Shown here piece by piece: positions 7,427 to 18,829 of a stretch of 64,000 bases of DNA (position 1 is its first letter; the number at the start of each line of letters is the position of its first letter). Under the pieces are notes generated by a model. It saw only the letters and a list, made by a program, of their open reading frames with translations, searched no databases and was not told the origin of the DNA. The DNA is taken from contig CAJINV010000002.1 of the NCBI GenBank assembly GCA_905178155.1, positions 9,928,931 through 9,992,930 on the forward strand. The letters run 5' to 3'. Source of the stretch: Amoebophrya sp. A120 (taxonomy: Eukaryota; Sar; Dinophyceae; Syndiniales; Amoebophryaceae). The position numbers and the translations under genes are program-made.

Positions 7427-9706
7427 TCATTGACTCTTTGAGATGAATTCGTAATAGCATTTGCGGATCAGTTTTTCTAGTGTACTTGTTTCGTCATTTC
7501 TTATTGATTCCTCTTTTCCAGCAGCCGTTTCGAATGGGGTTGTTCCAACCGTGTTACGAACTTCCACAAGATTCGTCATCTTGATCTTTTCGTAGAATTC
7601 TACCGCATTAGCCGTTATGCTCCGTTCACGTAGATACTCGAGAAATCCGGGGCGCGAAAAAATCTCCTTGCTGTATTTTCCCGAAAACAGCTCAGCGATG
7701 CAGGCATTTTCAACAGGAGCCCCATTGCCGTCTTCATTATTCGCAAAAATTTGGGATAGGAAATCCGTTTTGTGTAATGCCAGACACGCTTCTCTGCTAG
7801 CTAAAACTTTCGCCCCGGCGCGCTGCATCATCTCCCGTTCGAAGCGCCGCAGCGTGGACTTCTTGACAAAATTTCGCGAACAATCCTTGTTGTTTTCGCA
7901 CTTACCAAGCTCCTTTGCCAGTAAACCCGCCAGCAGGCTCGCGTCCAGCAGGCTCTGGTTTGCACCTTGGCCCTTAAACATGCTCATGGGGTGCGCCGCG
8001 TCTCCGAGAACGGTGATACAGTGCGAGTTCCGTTTCGCCAACACAGCGGAGGTCCTCTCAGGGTCGCGGTCGAACAGATGTGTGCCCCAAATGGTGCCCG
8101 GGTCGGTCGCGGTGACTAAATCACGGCACGCGGGAAAGTGGCGAGCGAGGAGGTCTAGGGCCAGAGTTTGGAGCTGGAGGGATTTCAAGAATTTCGTGGA
8201 TCCGTCGCTGCTCTGTACTAGGTCTGTCGCTCGGGTAGGGGTAGGAGTCGCGTTTGCCGGCGGACGAGTAGGTTCCGCAGGTCGTGAGGCAGCCGTTTTT
8301 GGCGGGGTGGCTGAGCTATTGTGTGCATCTGACGAGTGCGAGCGCAGCTCCTTTTGGTTATCTTCGGCTGCAGTTGCCACGGTGCTGGTGCTGCTCGCAG
8401 GAGAAGAGGGGGGAGAAAGAACTGAACAGGTTGTAGTGAAACGTGGACGTCGTTCGGAAATTCTGTCTTCGTCCATACTCGACCTTGCGCACACACTCTC
8501 CGTAGCCTCATCAATCTGTTTCCCGGCGAAATCTTCGAAACTCAGCTGCCACATCGTGAGTTCGTCGGAAAACGGCATGACAAAGAGGCGCTTCCCCTGT
8601 CCCAAAACGTAAAAGCCGCCCTGTGGAGGTTTCCTCTTCAGGTGACTCAGGCCAACGATGACGGAAACGTTTAGCGGCTGCAAACAAGGCGTTGTCAAAA
8701 TCTGCGGCGGCGAACTGCAGGGGTACGGCGATGGGGGCAGTTGGCCACCAGTAGGGCCTGCTGCGTTAAGAATTTCCCAAACGCGACTGCGAATGCCGTC
8801 TGCACCCACCACGAGGAAAACGTTTTTTACCACGACCTCTTCGGTTCTTTCCTGGCCGTCCGTTCTTTTTCTCAGAAATCTCAGGGACACTGGGGCTCCT
8901 CTTGCAGCCGAATTTTTACCAAGATTCGAAGATTGCGCTCTACTTCTCGTAGACGCGACTTCTTCAGCGGTTCGCTTGTTGGAGGGCTTGGTAACCGAAG
9001 ATTGAATAGTGCTGCTGCATCCCTTTTGCTCTACCGTGCTGGTTTCATCGTCCTGCTCGAGCACTTCTTGTAACAGCATGCCCCACTCGATCACAGAGCT
9101 ACTTGCGCACTCGCTTTGTCCTCCGGGATTTTCTGCAACGCTAGAATTAATTTTCTCCAAGAGAATCCTTCGCAGTTCCTGTCTCGGAATGCGCAAGTTT
9201 CCTTCCAAGTTTTTTTCCGGAACATAATCAGCATTCTCTTGCTTCACAATGTTCGTCTCATCGCCACCGGAAGAAACAGCCCCACCCGATGAAGCAGGTA
9301 ACCTCAAGTCGCGGCCAAAATAGCCCAGCACGTGCCCGTCGTTGTCAAACACCCAGTGATGGTCAGATTCTTGGGAAATCGCCCGACAAGCAGCCTCGAC
9401 ACCCAGCTGGCGCAACCCAGAGGGCGTGAGCGTCATTCCGTACCCCTGCTTCCGATCATCAAATTTCGCATCCCGCTCGTAAATTCTGAAGTTAATGTTT
9501 TTCTCCTTCAAAAGACCACCGAGCGCCAGGCCACCCAGACCCGCACCGATGATAGCGATGTGCGGCGGTGGATTGATGATGTGTTGCATTTCGCGGATAG
9601 GCAGAGTACTTTTACCGTGGTCGAGAACGCCGTTTTGCAGCTGCGGTTCGGGCAGCAATGGCGGAGCAGACATGCTACTGGTCGTCGTGAGGGGCGACAT
9701 TTCCAT
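7427..9706 (-). CDS. FAD-dependent monooxygenase, FAD_binding_3 type
   Basis: A 759-residue intronless ORF from ATG 9706. The Rossmann dinucleotide motif GAGLGGLALGGLL is near residue 55 and is followed by an acidic strand end (YERD). The second FAD motif, VVGADGIRSRVW, is near residue 305, and the third, VLGDAAHPMSMFKGQGANQSLLDA, lies in the C-terminal third. These three are the signature of the p-hydroxybenzoate-hydroxylase-like flavoprotein hydroxylases (salicylate hydroxylase, zeaxanthin epoxidase and relatives), which use NAD(P)H and O2 to hydroxylate aromatic or terpenoid substrates. Low-complexity Ser/Thr-rich inserts (about residues 210-270 and 410-510) lengthen it well beyond the usual 400-450. 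No signal peptide is evident. The substrate cannot be told from sequence. Confidence 0.85.
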   Translation of the reverse strand: MEMSPLTTTSSMSAPPLLPEPQLQNGVLDHGKSTLPIREMQHIINPPPHIAIIGAGLGGLALGGLLKEKNINFRIYERDAKFDDRKQGYGMTLTPSGLRQLGVEAACRAISQESDHHWVFDNDGHVLGYFGRDLRLPASSGGAVSSGGDETNIVKQENADYVPEKNLEGNLRIPRQELRRILLEKINSSVAENPGGQSECASSSVIEWGMLLQEVLEQDDETSTVEQKGCSSTIQSSVTKPSNKRTAEEVASTRSRAQSSNLGKNSAARGAPVSLRFLRKRTDGQERTEEVVVKNVFLVVGADGIRSRVWEILNAAGPTGGQLPPSPYPCSSPPQILTTPCLQPLNVSVIVGLSHLKRKPPQGGFYVLGQGKRLFVMPFSDELTMWQLSFEDFAGKQIDEATESVCARSSMDEDRISERRPRFTTTCSVLSPPSSPASSTSTVATAAEDNQKELRSHSSDAHNSSATPPKTAASRPAEPTRPPANATPTPTRATDLVQSSDGSTKFLKSLQLQTLALDLLARHFPACRDLVTATDPGTIWGTHLFDRDPERTSAVLAKRNSHCITVLGDAAHPMSMFKGQGANQSLLDASLLAGLLAKELGKCENNKDCSRNFVKKSTLRRFEREMMQRAGAKVLASREACLALHKTDFLSQIFANNEDGNGAPVENACIAELFSGKYSKEIFSRPGFLEYLRERSITANAVEFYEKIKMTNLVEVRNTVGTTPFETAAGKEESIRNDETSTLEKLIRKCYYEFISKSQ

Positions 9707-11227
9707 GTATGCTATTTCTCTACTGTTGTTTCGTCAGGTCATTGTTGAATATTCTTTGGGTTCTCTCCGAGCGAGTGAAGAGCGTTGTAGAAGTTGCACT
9801 GCCAACCCAAAGTGCGTGCTGCTACTGTCTACGTCTAAGCTGTAGCACTGGTTGCCAAAATCAACGAACATCTTGAAGCTGCCCAGGTCGGGAGATTTTG
9901 TCATTTATCTACGGGGATTTAATACTTCACCTCGTTTTGACCAAACAGGTATCGCAGATCCATTTCAGAGAACATTGATCTTGATCTTCTCCCTTGTTGC
10001 GTAATTTGGATCTTGAAGATCGTCTCGTAATATGTTCCGCGAAAATAGATTTTTCTCATGCTTTAGATTCATTTTTTTTTGTTTCTGAATGCGAACAAGC
10101 GCTGCCTTTTACGCCGACAGGAAACAACCGTTGTTGCGACGAAAACTTGTTCGGGCTATTTTTTTTCTGCTACAGAAACGTCGCAACGCCCTCAAGCAAA
10201 ATTCCATAAAGGTGTAAAAAGCCAGAAGTGACGTACATCTGCTAATCATTCGTTCTTTCTTACCTCGGGCTCGGCGTGTGTGTGAAACTAAAAGAAAAAG
10301 GTAATATCGGAAATGCATTTTTACAAAAAACAAATCTCAACAGCCTCCATACAGCCACAAGGATGGCAACCGGAGGAGACCGAGTAAGAAGACATGCAAC
10401 AACTCTTAATGGAAAAGGTATGACAGGTACCAATTTGGTGGAAACGTGTGTCGCACGACATCCTAAACCAAAAGTGAAATCTCCAAAAATCAGCCAGGTC
10501 GAAAGGATATTGCCTACCGTGTTCGACCGAAATCGATGCTTCTTCTCTTTCCTAACGAGTGCGCGCGCCGATACGAAGGCGCAGATCATGTTTTGTCTTC
10601 CTCATCCCCGCAATATCCGATCTTCGCCCTGCTATTTTTCACCCGTAGTAGCACAGTTCCGAAATTTGGTAAAGAAAGGTATATGACATTGTGAAACTTC
10701 GCTAATTGTTCTCGTGGATAATTATGGTAGCATCTCATGTAGCTCTCGCCAAAAATTCATTTACTTGTTGATGAGCCTCTATAATCTCCGACATGAAATA
10801 ACTAGAGTGGTCAGTATTGCAAATTATTCGTACTCTTGATCGTCAGACGGTAACGGTATTACAAAAAGGACTACTCTATTGGAAGCTGCCGCCATTTGAC
10901 GTGTGAGCCAACTGAAATTGATAAGATAAAATGTGAATCTGTGCAATCGGTGAGAAAAAAAGGCATTTGCAAAGCTATTCAGTGAAACAGCCGACAACAA
11001 AATTTCGAATTGAAGCCGAAATAACTCCTTTTCTTGCTATCAAAGTGAATTTTCGTCCGGAAACGCGAACGAAACCACAAACGTTTGGTTACTCGGTCCA
11101 TACTATACAACAGAAACGCAAATAGCATCAACATCTTCTTTACTCCAATTCTTTAGAAGAATGCTGTGCAGTGTTTTTATACTGAATCTTAAAGCACAAG
11201 TTGGCTGCATGTAGCATAACGATATCC
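9707..11227. other. Intergenic region, no gene recognised
   Basis: About 1.5 kb between the monooxygenase start and the phosphatase stop. Short ORFs occur on both strands (for example 10276-10686 on plus) but show no domain, no conserved-looking sequence and no consistent splice structure. Confidence 0.4.
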
Positions 11228-14200
11228 TCAAGCTGCCGCGGCAGTGGACACGGCGCTGTTTTGCAACAACGACTTCGCGCGACTCGGCTGAAAGTGGGCC
11301 AGAATCACCGTGATGTCATATCAGAATGAAAAATGCCCCCACCCCCGAACTTGAAAGCATTTGTATTGCAAACCTTTCCAAATGAAACATTCGCCCTCTT
11401 GCACCTATCAGCATCACAGGTTTCCAATCGTGGATAGCGAAAATTTGTATTGCAAAAGACCCCAGCAAGAGCGGCGCTTGTCATGCAAGCGATGCGATAC
11501 ACGCCTAGACTCTGCATCAGAAAGATTCATACTCCTTTCATGCATGACAAAAAGGTTTCATTTGGAAACTTCGCATCACAAATTTTTGCAATTTGAGGGG
11601 TGGGGGGCACTTTTCACTGTAATATGTCATCCACGACGGTCTGCTCCTCCGCAATCCACCTCTTCCAGGCTTCCTTGGCTAATTCCTCTGCTGCCTGCAT
11701 CGCCTGGCTCGCGTCATACTTGTTTACCAAATCGACGGCCTGGTATGGATTTTCGGAAGGGTGGGAACAGTTGATGTCATCCATGCTGAGTTGTCTGTCA
11801 CACAGGAGCAGAAGCAGGAAAAAGAAGTTGTGCACATTGTGTGAAAAGGAAAACTCTTTTCTGCTCTTTCGTGTATGATGAAAAAAGTAACCGGAGTATC
11901 TTTGTTTATGTACTTCCTGATTGCTGATGAATTCCCAGACACCGTCGGAGCAAATCAACACGAACTGGTGCTTGTCCTCGATCGTGAAGGACTTCAATTC
12001 CGGATCTGAAATCACGCCCGCCGACGCCCCGACCAAGTCTCCGATGGATCGCGACATTGCCAGTCCCGGGCAGATGTGCATTGCAAATTTGTCTAGGTCT
12101 GGATTTGTCAACATGCAACATTCGTACGACGAGAGCTGCAGGGGCTGTATTGCGTGAAGAGGATCGGCTACTGAGCTTGTTTTATGTCGTCTTGCAAGCC
12201 ATGCGCTTGACGAATAAATATGCAAGAAGCCTTGTAAAACTCATTTTTCTACTTTTAACATGCCGTGCTGTCGTACAAAAGTAGACCACAGTGTCTTCAC
12301 GCAAGGCCCAGCAGCACCAATCCGCGGCATCTTTCTAGACCCAGACAGATTTGCATTTCATAGTAGAGCTTGCCCTTCAAGAACACCCGCTCGTTGACGT
12401 CACCGTTCAGGCAGCGCACCTGCAGAAGCAGAAATTGCGAGTTGCTTACGAAGCGCTTTGCGCGTATGGAAACTACAAGGTGGTGTTTCATCTGAATCTG
12501 GAATCTCGTCGATGAACAAGAACCATAGATGATGATGAAGCAACAGCAAGTGCAATGCTCAAGTGGACAATAAAGTGTTTCTACTTCCTGAATCTTAAAA
12601 CTGTTCATTCGGGAGGTCCTGCAAGAAGCACTAACTATCAATACCTGCCCTCCGTTCTTGTGGATGCGCGCTTTCTCGGCGGCGAGGCCGGGCTTATGGT
12701 CCGGGGTCAGCTTATCAAATGCAAAAATGTCTGGGTCTGGAAGCATGCGAACTTGTGATGCGCATTTCACAACACAGACAAATCTCTCAATTAAAGGCAG
12801 CAAAAGGTGCCCGCTTCCTGTCACCAAAATGGGGGATTTGTCATGCGGATTAAGCAATGCGGAAGCTTCTCGAAATCTGTGATGCTAGGGCTTCTATGGC
12901 AGACATTTTGTGTCATGCAAAAACAGCATGACAAAAATCTGCATTCTTCCAGACCCAGACATTTTTGCATTTGATACAGCTCGACACCGACCAAGTTTCC
13001 GGTGCTCTCGTCCAGCTCCGCTATGACGGCGCGACTGTCACCCACATGCGCGATATGTCCCTCGTTTTGCTCCTCCCTGAGCACCAGGACGGTGCCCGTC
13101 GTGCCGGAGAGCGTACAGTCCAAGACCTAAAGTGAAGTTAGTTTTGTCGTGCACAACGAACTAACTAGAACTTCCGTTCTACGTTTCATTCACCTGCTCT
13201 TATTTGCACGACGACCATGACCCACCACAACCATGACCTGCGCGAGCAAGGAAGTATCATGCCCTTTCGCGACATTGAACGCGCAAAGAAATGATGTACT
13301 TACGAAGTAGTACCTGTTTCTCGTTCGCTTTTGCAGCCTGCTGATGCGTTTTGGTGAAGGCTTTGGTCAGCGCTTCTTTCGGGTCGGATTTCAGTGTGTC
13401 GGCTGAGCGCAAGAGGATTGACGGGAGGAGTTGGTGCACGAAGTGGGACACCTCGTGCCCGAAGGGCCCATGGCCGTCGAAGACACCGTAGATCCCGCAG
13501 CTGTTGTCGACCTGTAGTTTGGATCCGATACGTCGTATTGGTACTATGTATCCACTACAACGCGCCGGTCTTGACATTCACTTTTCACACAAGGAGAAAG
13601 CAAGACGCGGGGGCACAGAAGGCATCCTTGTCTTTCAAGCTCAAACCACTAGTAAGGTGCATTGATTTATTTCGAAAACTTATTACCTGCAAGACGAAGT
13701 AGTCGTCCTGGTTTGGTGACTCGGGCTTCAGGCCTTTCTTGCAGGCGTACCCCAGGCCGAACTGGGCGACGTTCACCTGGTCCCCGGCGTAGTTGGAGGA
13801 GACCGACTTGCATTTGTCTTCAAACCCCTTCTTATCAAATGTAAAAATGTCTGGGTCTGGAAGAATGCATGTTTGTCATGCTTGTCTGGCATGACTATTA
13901 AATCTGTCATGCACGTTGCCCAAGAGCCGCACTTTTCTGTCATGCGGAGACGCAATTTGTCATGCAGAATAGGCAACACCTACAAGCTCAAAAATTTGTC
14001 ATGCTGAGCCAGCACTTGTGGCCTCTTCATGCTACGCCACTCAGCATCACAAGTTTCCAGACCCAGACATTTTTACATTTGATACTTCTGGGACCCGGTG
14101 GGCTGCAACCCCGCGACGGAAAATCGCTTGTCGCCGGCCGGCAGGAGCTCCAACAAGGTTTCAAACTGTTGAGGGATGATTTCATTGTGTTCTTGCTATA

Positions 14201-14488
14201 GGGAGATTGAACTTTTTGTTTAATGGAATTTGTTTCCACCCAGTCCAGACGAAGCGACATGCACCTCCACCTCGTACAAGAGTTTATTAAGCTTTTCTAC
14301 ATAGCCAGCCTCACCTTCGTCGCCGCAGACTGCTGCTGTGCCTTTGTGGCGCCCTCTTCGACTTGGCTGTCCGCTCCCTTCAACACGGATAGCCTCCTCC
14401 TGGTTCGGTCCGGCACCTGCTGCTGCGTCTCCGCTTCCTTCGCGCCGGCCGCAGGGGTCTTATTCTCGCTTGACTGCACGCAACCCAT
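11228..14488 (-). CDS. PP2C-family (PPM) serine/threonine phosphatase, multi-exon
   Basis: ATG at 14488; the spliced frame ends at TGA 11228-11230 after the ending VDDITVILAHF. The N-terminus MGCVQS is a typical myristoylation (and possible palmitoylation) signal, suggesting membrane attachment. PP2C motifs in order: SPNQDDYF, VFDGHGPFGHEVS (metal-binding Asp), TLSGTTGTVL, AHVGDSRAV, TPDHKPG, LAMSRSIGD, LICSDGVWEFIS and the final DDITVI. All metal-coordinating Asp residues appear present, so it should be an active Mg/Mn-dependent phosphatase. At least nine exons are split by about five conventional GT-AG-like introns and four introners (11319-11624, 12075-12362, 12713-12976, 13833-14084). Removing each introner with one target duplication restores the frame (for example VDDI|TVIL, VEL|TPDHKP, SQK|GFEDK). 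Confidence 0.85.
11319..11624. mobile_element. Introner, family B, in PP2C gene
   Basis: Termini TATCAGAATGAAAAATGCCCCC and its near inverted copy ending TGTAATA; flanked by a 5-bp duplication TGTCA (11314-11318 and 11625-11629). Excision with one copy joins VDDI to TVIL of the phosphatase C-terminus. The inverted ends have diverged from the other B copies. Confidence 0.8.
12075..12362. mobile_element. Introner, family A, degenerate copy in PP2C gene
   Basis: Ends resemble the family A TIR (GTCTAGGTCTGG on the left; TAGACCCAGACAGATTTGCATTTCATA on the right) but carry many mismatches. The target duplication is imperfect (GCAGA and GTAGA). It interrupts the phosphatase between KLY and PGLAMSRSIGD. 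It is the most decayed A copy and so probably the oldest. Confidence 0.65.
12713..12976. mobile_element. Introner, family A, in PP2C gene
   Basis: TIR TATCAAATGCAAAAATGTCT... repeated in inverse at the right end; perfect 5-bp duplication CAGCT on both sides. Removal joins VEL to TPDHKP. Confidence 0.85.
13833..14084. mobile_element. Introner, family A, reverse-oriented copy in PP2C gene
   Basis: About 31-bp perfect TIR (TATCAAATGTAAAAATGTCT...) with duplication CTTCT on both sides. The interior reads as the reverse complement of the copies at 16810 and 44880, so this copy sits in the opposite orientation relative to transcription. Removal joins TGSQK to GFEDK. Confidence 0.85.
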
Positions 14489-15641
14489 GACTTTTTCCTT
14501 GAGTATTGAACTATTTATTTTTCAAGATCTTCTTTTTCTCTACTCTGTCGTCTTTTTTTTCTTTGTCGCCGATTGACCTTGATTTTACCCGAAGCCACAT
14601 CGGAAGGAAAACCCGCCTCACCTTTTTTTTTTTTGCCAAAAAAACCATTTGAAAAAACTCTCGGATACGTTATTCCGTCAAGTCAGGCGCGCTCGCTCTA
14701 TGGCCCGGTGGCCTGTTCTTGTCATTTCCACACCGACGCTGTCGTTTTCACAACCACTTTTGCAGTGGAATCCCATGACAATTTTGAGAACAAGGACAAC
14801 GCGGAAACCGGGCAGGAGAGAGAAGACAAACAGAAGCAATTTGTTTTTCTAGAATTCGTTTTGTAGAGTAAAGTTAAAGTGGACAAGTTCATTTCTGTAA
14901 AAAAGTAAGGTTTCTGTTGCGTACAGGACATTTGGATAAAAAAAACGTCGCCCAGAAGTTGCTAGGAATATTTAAGCTGAAAATTTCGAGTTCACGGGGC
15001 AACCAACTCTGCGTAGCTTGTGAAGTTGTAGACTGATTGATTTATTATTCATCGCATTTTATTTGTTGCTCTTGGTACACCGAAACAGAAGCGCTAGTCT
15101 CGCGAAAAGGAAAGAAAAATTTTGCACTGGCAGGTGCATAGTTTGATAGACGAGAAACAGAAACTTTGATGCTCTTCTTGACCGAAAGCATTACTAGAAG
15201 CTCGCGAGTAGTACTGATACCTCTGTACAAAAGAAGTTGACACGAAATGGAACTGCGGACTTGGAGGAAGTTCCTAACCTAATTATTCATTGGTCTTGAT
15301 GACCTTTGCTGACGAGCCTCTAATCGAAAATCTTACAAAAAGTGATGTAGTATCCTCCAGCGGAAACTTTTGAACCAAAAGAATTGAAAACGACTTGTAC
15401 ATCAAACCTTATCCTGCATTTGTTATTAAAACTCAATCTTTCTTGTATACTGTTACCTAAAGTTGTTTCAAATTCATTTTAACATAGGGATTTAATAGCA
15501 ATAGAAAAGCATAAACGATTTGAATCTCTAGATTTCTAAAGTTACTCACAGTCGCACCTGTTTCGCGACCTGCTTGTTTTCATCGTACAGTCAAATGATC
15601 CGATCTACTCCCAAGTCGACATCTTTCCTGGCCGCTACCAC
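14489..15641. other. Intergenic region, no gene recognised
   Basis: About 1.15 kb between the PP2C start and the RNA-binding protein stop, with T-runs near 14615-14640. Nothing coding or structured can be supported. Confidence 0.4.
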
Positions 15642-18600
15642 TCACTGCGCCTGGTAGTACGTGGCCCCGCCGCCCGCGGCACTGCCTCCCCCGTACTGCC
15701 CCCCGGCCGAGCCCCCATCCGCTCCCCCGGACTGGTTCGAACCGGACTGCTGGTACGCGGCCGCCCCGTAGTTGCCATACTCCTCGTAGCTGCCGGTGTG
15801 GCTGAGCACGGGCGAAGCCCACTGTTCGTACCCGGTCGGGATGCCCCCCGCGGGACCGCCGGCACCGCCGAAGCCCGCACCATACGCGGCTTCCGCCTGC
15901 TGCAGGGACGAGTTCGCCTGCTGCAGCTGCTGCGCGAGCTGCATCTGCATCTGGAGCTATCCTGAGTAAAAACGTACCCACACCAGAGTCAGGGTGGGGA
16001 TTTTGCAACACAAACCTAGGAGTTTTGTGAGTCACGCATCACAAGCTGCAGTCCGTAGCGTAGTGCAGGTGCGCAAGGCCAGCTGCATCAGAAATCCATC
16101 TGCTCATCCTGTTCACAGCATCACAAATTCCAAACCACGATTGGAAATGGCTCTCATGGGGATGCGCATTACAAGTCTTCCGGTCTTTGCAAATCTGCAT
16201 GACAACTCTGGGGTGGGGACGTTTTTACTTAGGATAGGAGCTGCATAGGGTTCACGTTCAGCGCGTTCACGTCGAAGGAGCCCGGGGCCGCGGCGGCCAG
16301 GAACGGGTTATCAAATGTAAAAAAGTCTGGGTCTGGAAGATTGCCAGGTTTGTCATGCATATTTTGAATGACCCATGATGTCTGTGATGCATGCCCTAGC
16401 ATCACAGATTTTCAGAGGACTTTGCGATGTCTCTACCGCATGAGAAATGCCGTCTTCACGTAGCACAAACTGGAGTCCTTTTGCTGGTCATGCAATACAA
16501 ATTTTTTTAGAATCCAGAGACAGCATGACAAGTTTGAAATCTTCCAGACCCAGACATTTTTACATTTGATACGGGTTCATGGTCAGCAGCATCTGATTCA
16601 GCATCTGCATGTTCGGCGCACCCCCCGCGTGATGGTGCTGCTGCATCGCGGCCATGTATTGTGCGGCATTCTGCTGCTGCATGGCTTGGTTGTTGTAGAA
16701 GTTGTTGTAGTTGTGCTGCTGTCCGCCCTTCATCTTTCCGCCGTAGTCCGCGCCGTTGTACGACGACATCTTGCCGCTGCCCTTCCCACCGTAGTATCCC
16801 CCGGAAGACTATCAAAAGTAAAAGTGTCTGGGTCTGGAAACTTGTGATGCTGGGTGGCGTCTCATGATGAGGCTACAGATGCTGGCTCAGCATGACAAGT
16901 TTCTGAGCTCCTAGGTGTTGCCTATTCTGCATGACAAACTGCGCTTCTGCATCACAGAAAAACGGAGCTCTTGGGTAACGTGCGTGACAGATTTAAGAGT
17001 CATGCCAGACAAGCATGACAAACATGAACTCTTCCAGACCCAGACATTTTTACAGTTGATACAGACTTGTGCCCCGCACCACCGGACTTCCCCATCGACT
17101 TGTAATATCAAATGCAAATATGTCTGGGTCTGGAAGCTTGTGATGCTAGTTTGTGAATGGTGGGCGCATTACAATACGCAGCCACGCATGACAAGTTTTG
17201 GAGCTCCTCTGTGTTTCGCTTTCCGCATGACAAATTGCATATTTGCACGACAGGAGACAGCCTTTTTTGTTTTTCCTGCTGATGCATTACAGATTTAAGA
17301 GTCATGTGAGACAAGCATGACAAACTTGCATTCTTCCAGACCCAGACATATTTGCAATGCATATGTACCCGCCGCCCTGGCTGCCCTTCTTCTGCCCACC
17401 CTTGCCGTAGGAACCGTTGGAAGAGCCTTGTCCACCGCCCGCGGAACCGTAGTAACTGTAGGAGTTGTCGAAGTTGTCGGCGCTGCCGTAATAGTAGTTG
17501 TCGGAATTGTTGTACTGCCCTCCCTTGCGCCCGTCGCGGGGCAAGCAGCACTTGGTCTCCACCCATTTCTCGTCGATAAAATGCTCGTGGTAACTGTTGT
17601 ACGGTCGTATTGCGGATGGATGTAACAAAACCGAAAGGCAAAAAACGTCTTTCCAATAAAACATGAAGAGGAAAAATAGTGTGTTTTATGCATGTCAAAA
17701 GGAAAGCAACGTCATTATACTCCTCCAAACACTTGACAACGGAGTCGGAGTTGCGAAAGTTGACGAATCCGAAGCCGCGACTGTGGTTCGTTTCATGGTC
17801 GGTGATCACCACGGCCGCGGTAATCGCCCCGTACTATCAAAATGAAAAATCCCCCCACCCCATATCAAAGCGGAAATTTGTGATGCTGATTTGGGGCCAC
17901 AAATCAGCTTTGTATTGCAGAGAGGCATTGCGGCCAGATCCCCAGGCTAGGTAGAGGCGCATGTGTCTACCTATTCAGCATGGCAAACGACGCCCCTTTA
18001 GGCCCAACAGCATGACAAATCGCTTCCATAATGGGGCGGAAGCTTCTGCCCTTGTCTTCTTGCAAGACAGATGTGATCTGTGGCCTCAAATCCGCAACAC
18101 AAATTTTTGGAAACATACCTTTTCAATATGGGGAGGGGGGATTTTTCCTCTCAATACGTACTTGCCGAAATACGCCCGCAACTTGTCGCTGGTACAGGTT
18201 TCGGGCAACGCGCCGACAAAAATTTTTTGGGTGGAGGTCTGATAATATGTTGTGTTTTTTGTGTTACAAAACGAAACGCACCCTATGAAAATGCCTCCAT
18301 CATCAGTTGCGAAGGGAAAGAGGAACTGAGTATGTAAATCTGTACCTCCTCGGTTTCCGCGATTTCCTTGGCGCGCTTGACATCGAGGATTTTTTCCTGG
18401 CCGGCGTCGTCCACGAGCGTATGCGGCACGTTCTCAGGCTTCAAAACCTCCACAATCGCAGACGAATCTTCAAACGACAGAAAAGCGTAGCCCTTGCTCT
18501 TGCCCGAAGCGAGGTCGGCTTTCAGGTTGCACTCCGTGATAGCCCCGAATTTAGAAAAGTGCCTGACAATTAATTGCGGGAGGTGAATCTGAATCAATGC

Positions 18601-18829
18601 TCGCGTTACTTTAGTGGCTTGTAAATGCTCACACAAAAGGCGATAGGATAACAAAATCCAGGGAGCTACATAACAGACACTCAGCCGTCTTCGTCGTGCA
18701 ATGATCAGCAAGACGCAAAAATAAATACTCTCGCAGCTGTTCCTCCTTGATGTTCGGGCCCATCGCGCCGATGAACAACCGGGTCTCGGACTCCACATAG
18801 AAGTCGCTCTGCTCCTGCTTGAAACCCAT
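15642..18829 (-). CDS. Two-RRM RNA-binding protein (hnRNP/Musashi-like), introner-rich
   Basis: ATG at 18829, stop TGA at 15642-15644. RRM1: RLFIGAMGPNIKEEQL (RNP2) and GKSKGYAFLSFE (RNP1), about 18380-18800. RRM2: KIFVGALPE (RNP2) and SRGFGFVNF (RNP1), about 17720-18235, interrupted by an introner between GKY and GAITAAVV. The C-terminal half is low complexity, rich in G, Y, S, N, Q and M (poly-GGYYGG, QQ and MQ runs), as in hnRNP A/B, DAZAP1 and Musashi proteins that bind mRNA and phase separate. The expected role is splicing, transport or translation control of mRNA. Five introners (15958, 16309, 16810, 17106, 17835) plus conventional introns break it. One exon between introners is about 44 bp. 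A conventional intron near 17600-17710 has boundaries I could not fix. Confidence 0.85.
15958..16236. mobile_element. Introner, family C, in RNA-binding protein gene
   Basis: Ends TATCCTGAGTAAAAACGTAC and inverse GGACGTTTTTACTTAGGATA, duplication GGAGC on both sides (15953-15957, 16237-16241). Removal restores the MQLLQMQMQ run. The only clear copy of this family here; its G/C tracts resemble family B. Confidence 0.8.
16309..16571. mobile_element. Introner, family A, in RNA-binding protein gene
   Basis: TIR TATCAAATGTAAAAAAGTCT... and inverse; perfect duplication CGGGT on both sides. It lies within the Gln/Met-rich tail coding sequence. Confidence 0.85.
16810..17061. mobile_element. Introner, family A, in RNA-binding protein gene
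   Basis: TIR TATCAAAAGTAAAAGTGTCT... and inverse ending ACAGTTGATA; duplication with one mismatch (AAGAC, CAGAC). The interior is nearly identical to the copy at 44880-45132. Confidence 0.8.
17106..17363. mobile_element. Introner, family A, in RNA-binding protein gene
   Basis: TIR TATCAAATGCAAATATGTCT... and inverse ending GCAATGCATA; duplication with one mismatch (TGTAA, TGTAC). It lies about 44 bp from the previous introner. Confidence 0.8.
17835..18156. mobile_element. Introner, family B, in RRM2 of RNA-binding protein gene
   Basis: Ends TATCAAAATGAAAAATCCCC and inverse ATTTTTCCTCTCAATA; perfect duplication CGTAC. It matches the element at 41029-41351 in reverse orientation over most of its length. 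Removal joins GKY to GAITAAVV. Confidence 0.85.

Noticed and set aside
10276-10686. 136-codon plus-strand ORF in the 9.7-11.2 kb gap
   Set aside because: No domain, biased composition or splice logic; an opposing ORF overlaps it equally well.
15300-15345. CTGACGAG...CGAAAA resembling a hammerhead ribozyme core (similar words near 4179 and 10766)
   Set aside because: Stem II cannot pair in any of the three, and the GAAA or cleavage-site parts are missing or misplaced; likely chance.
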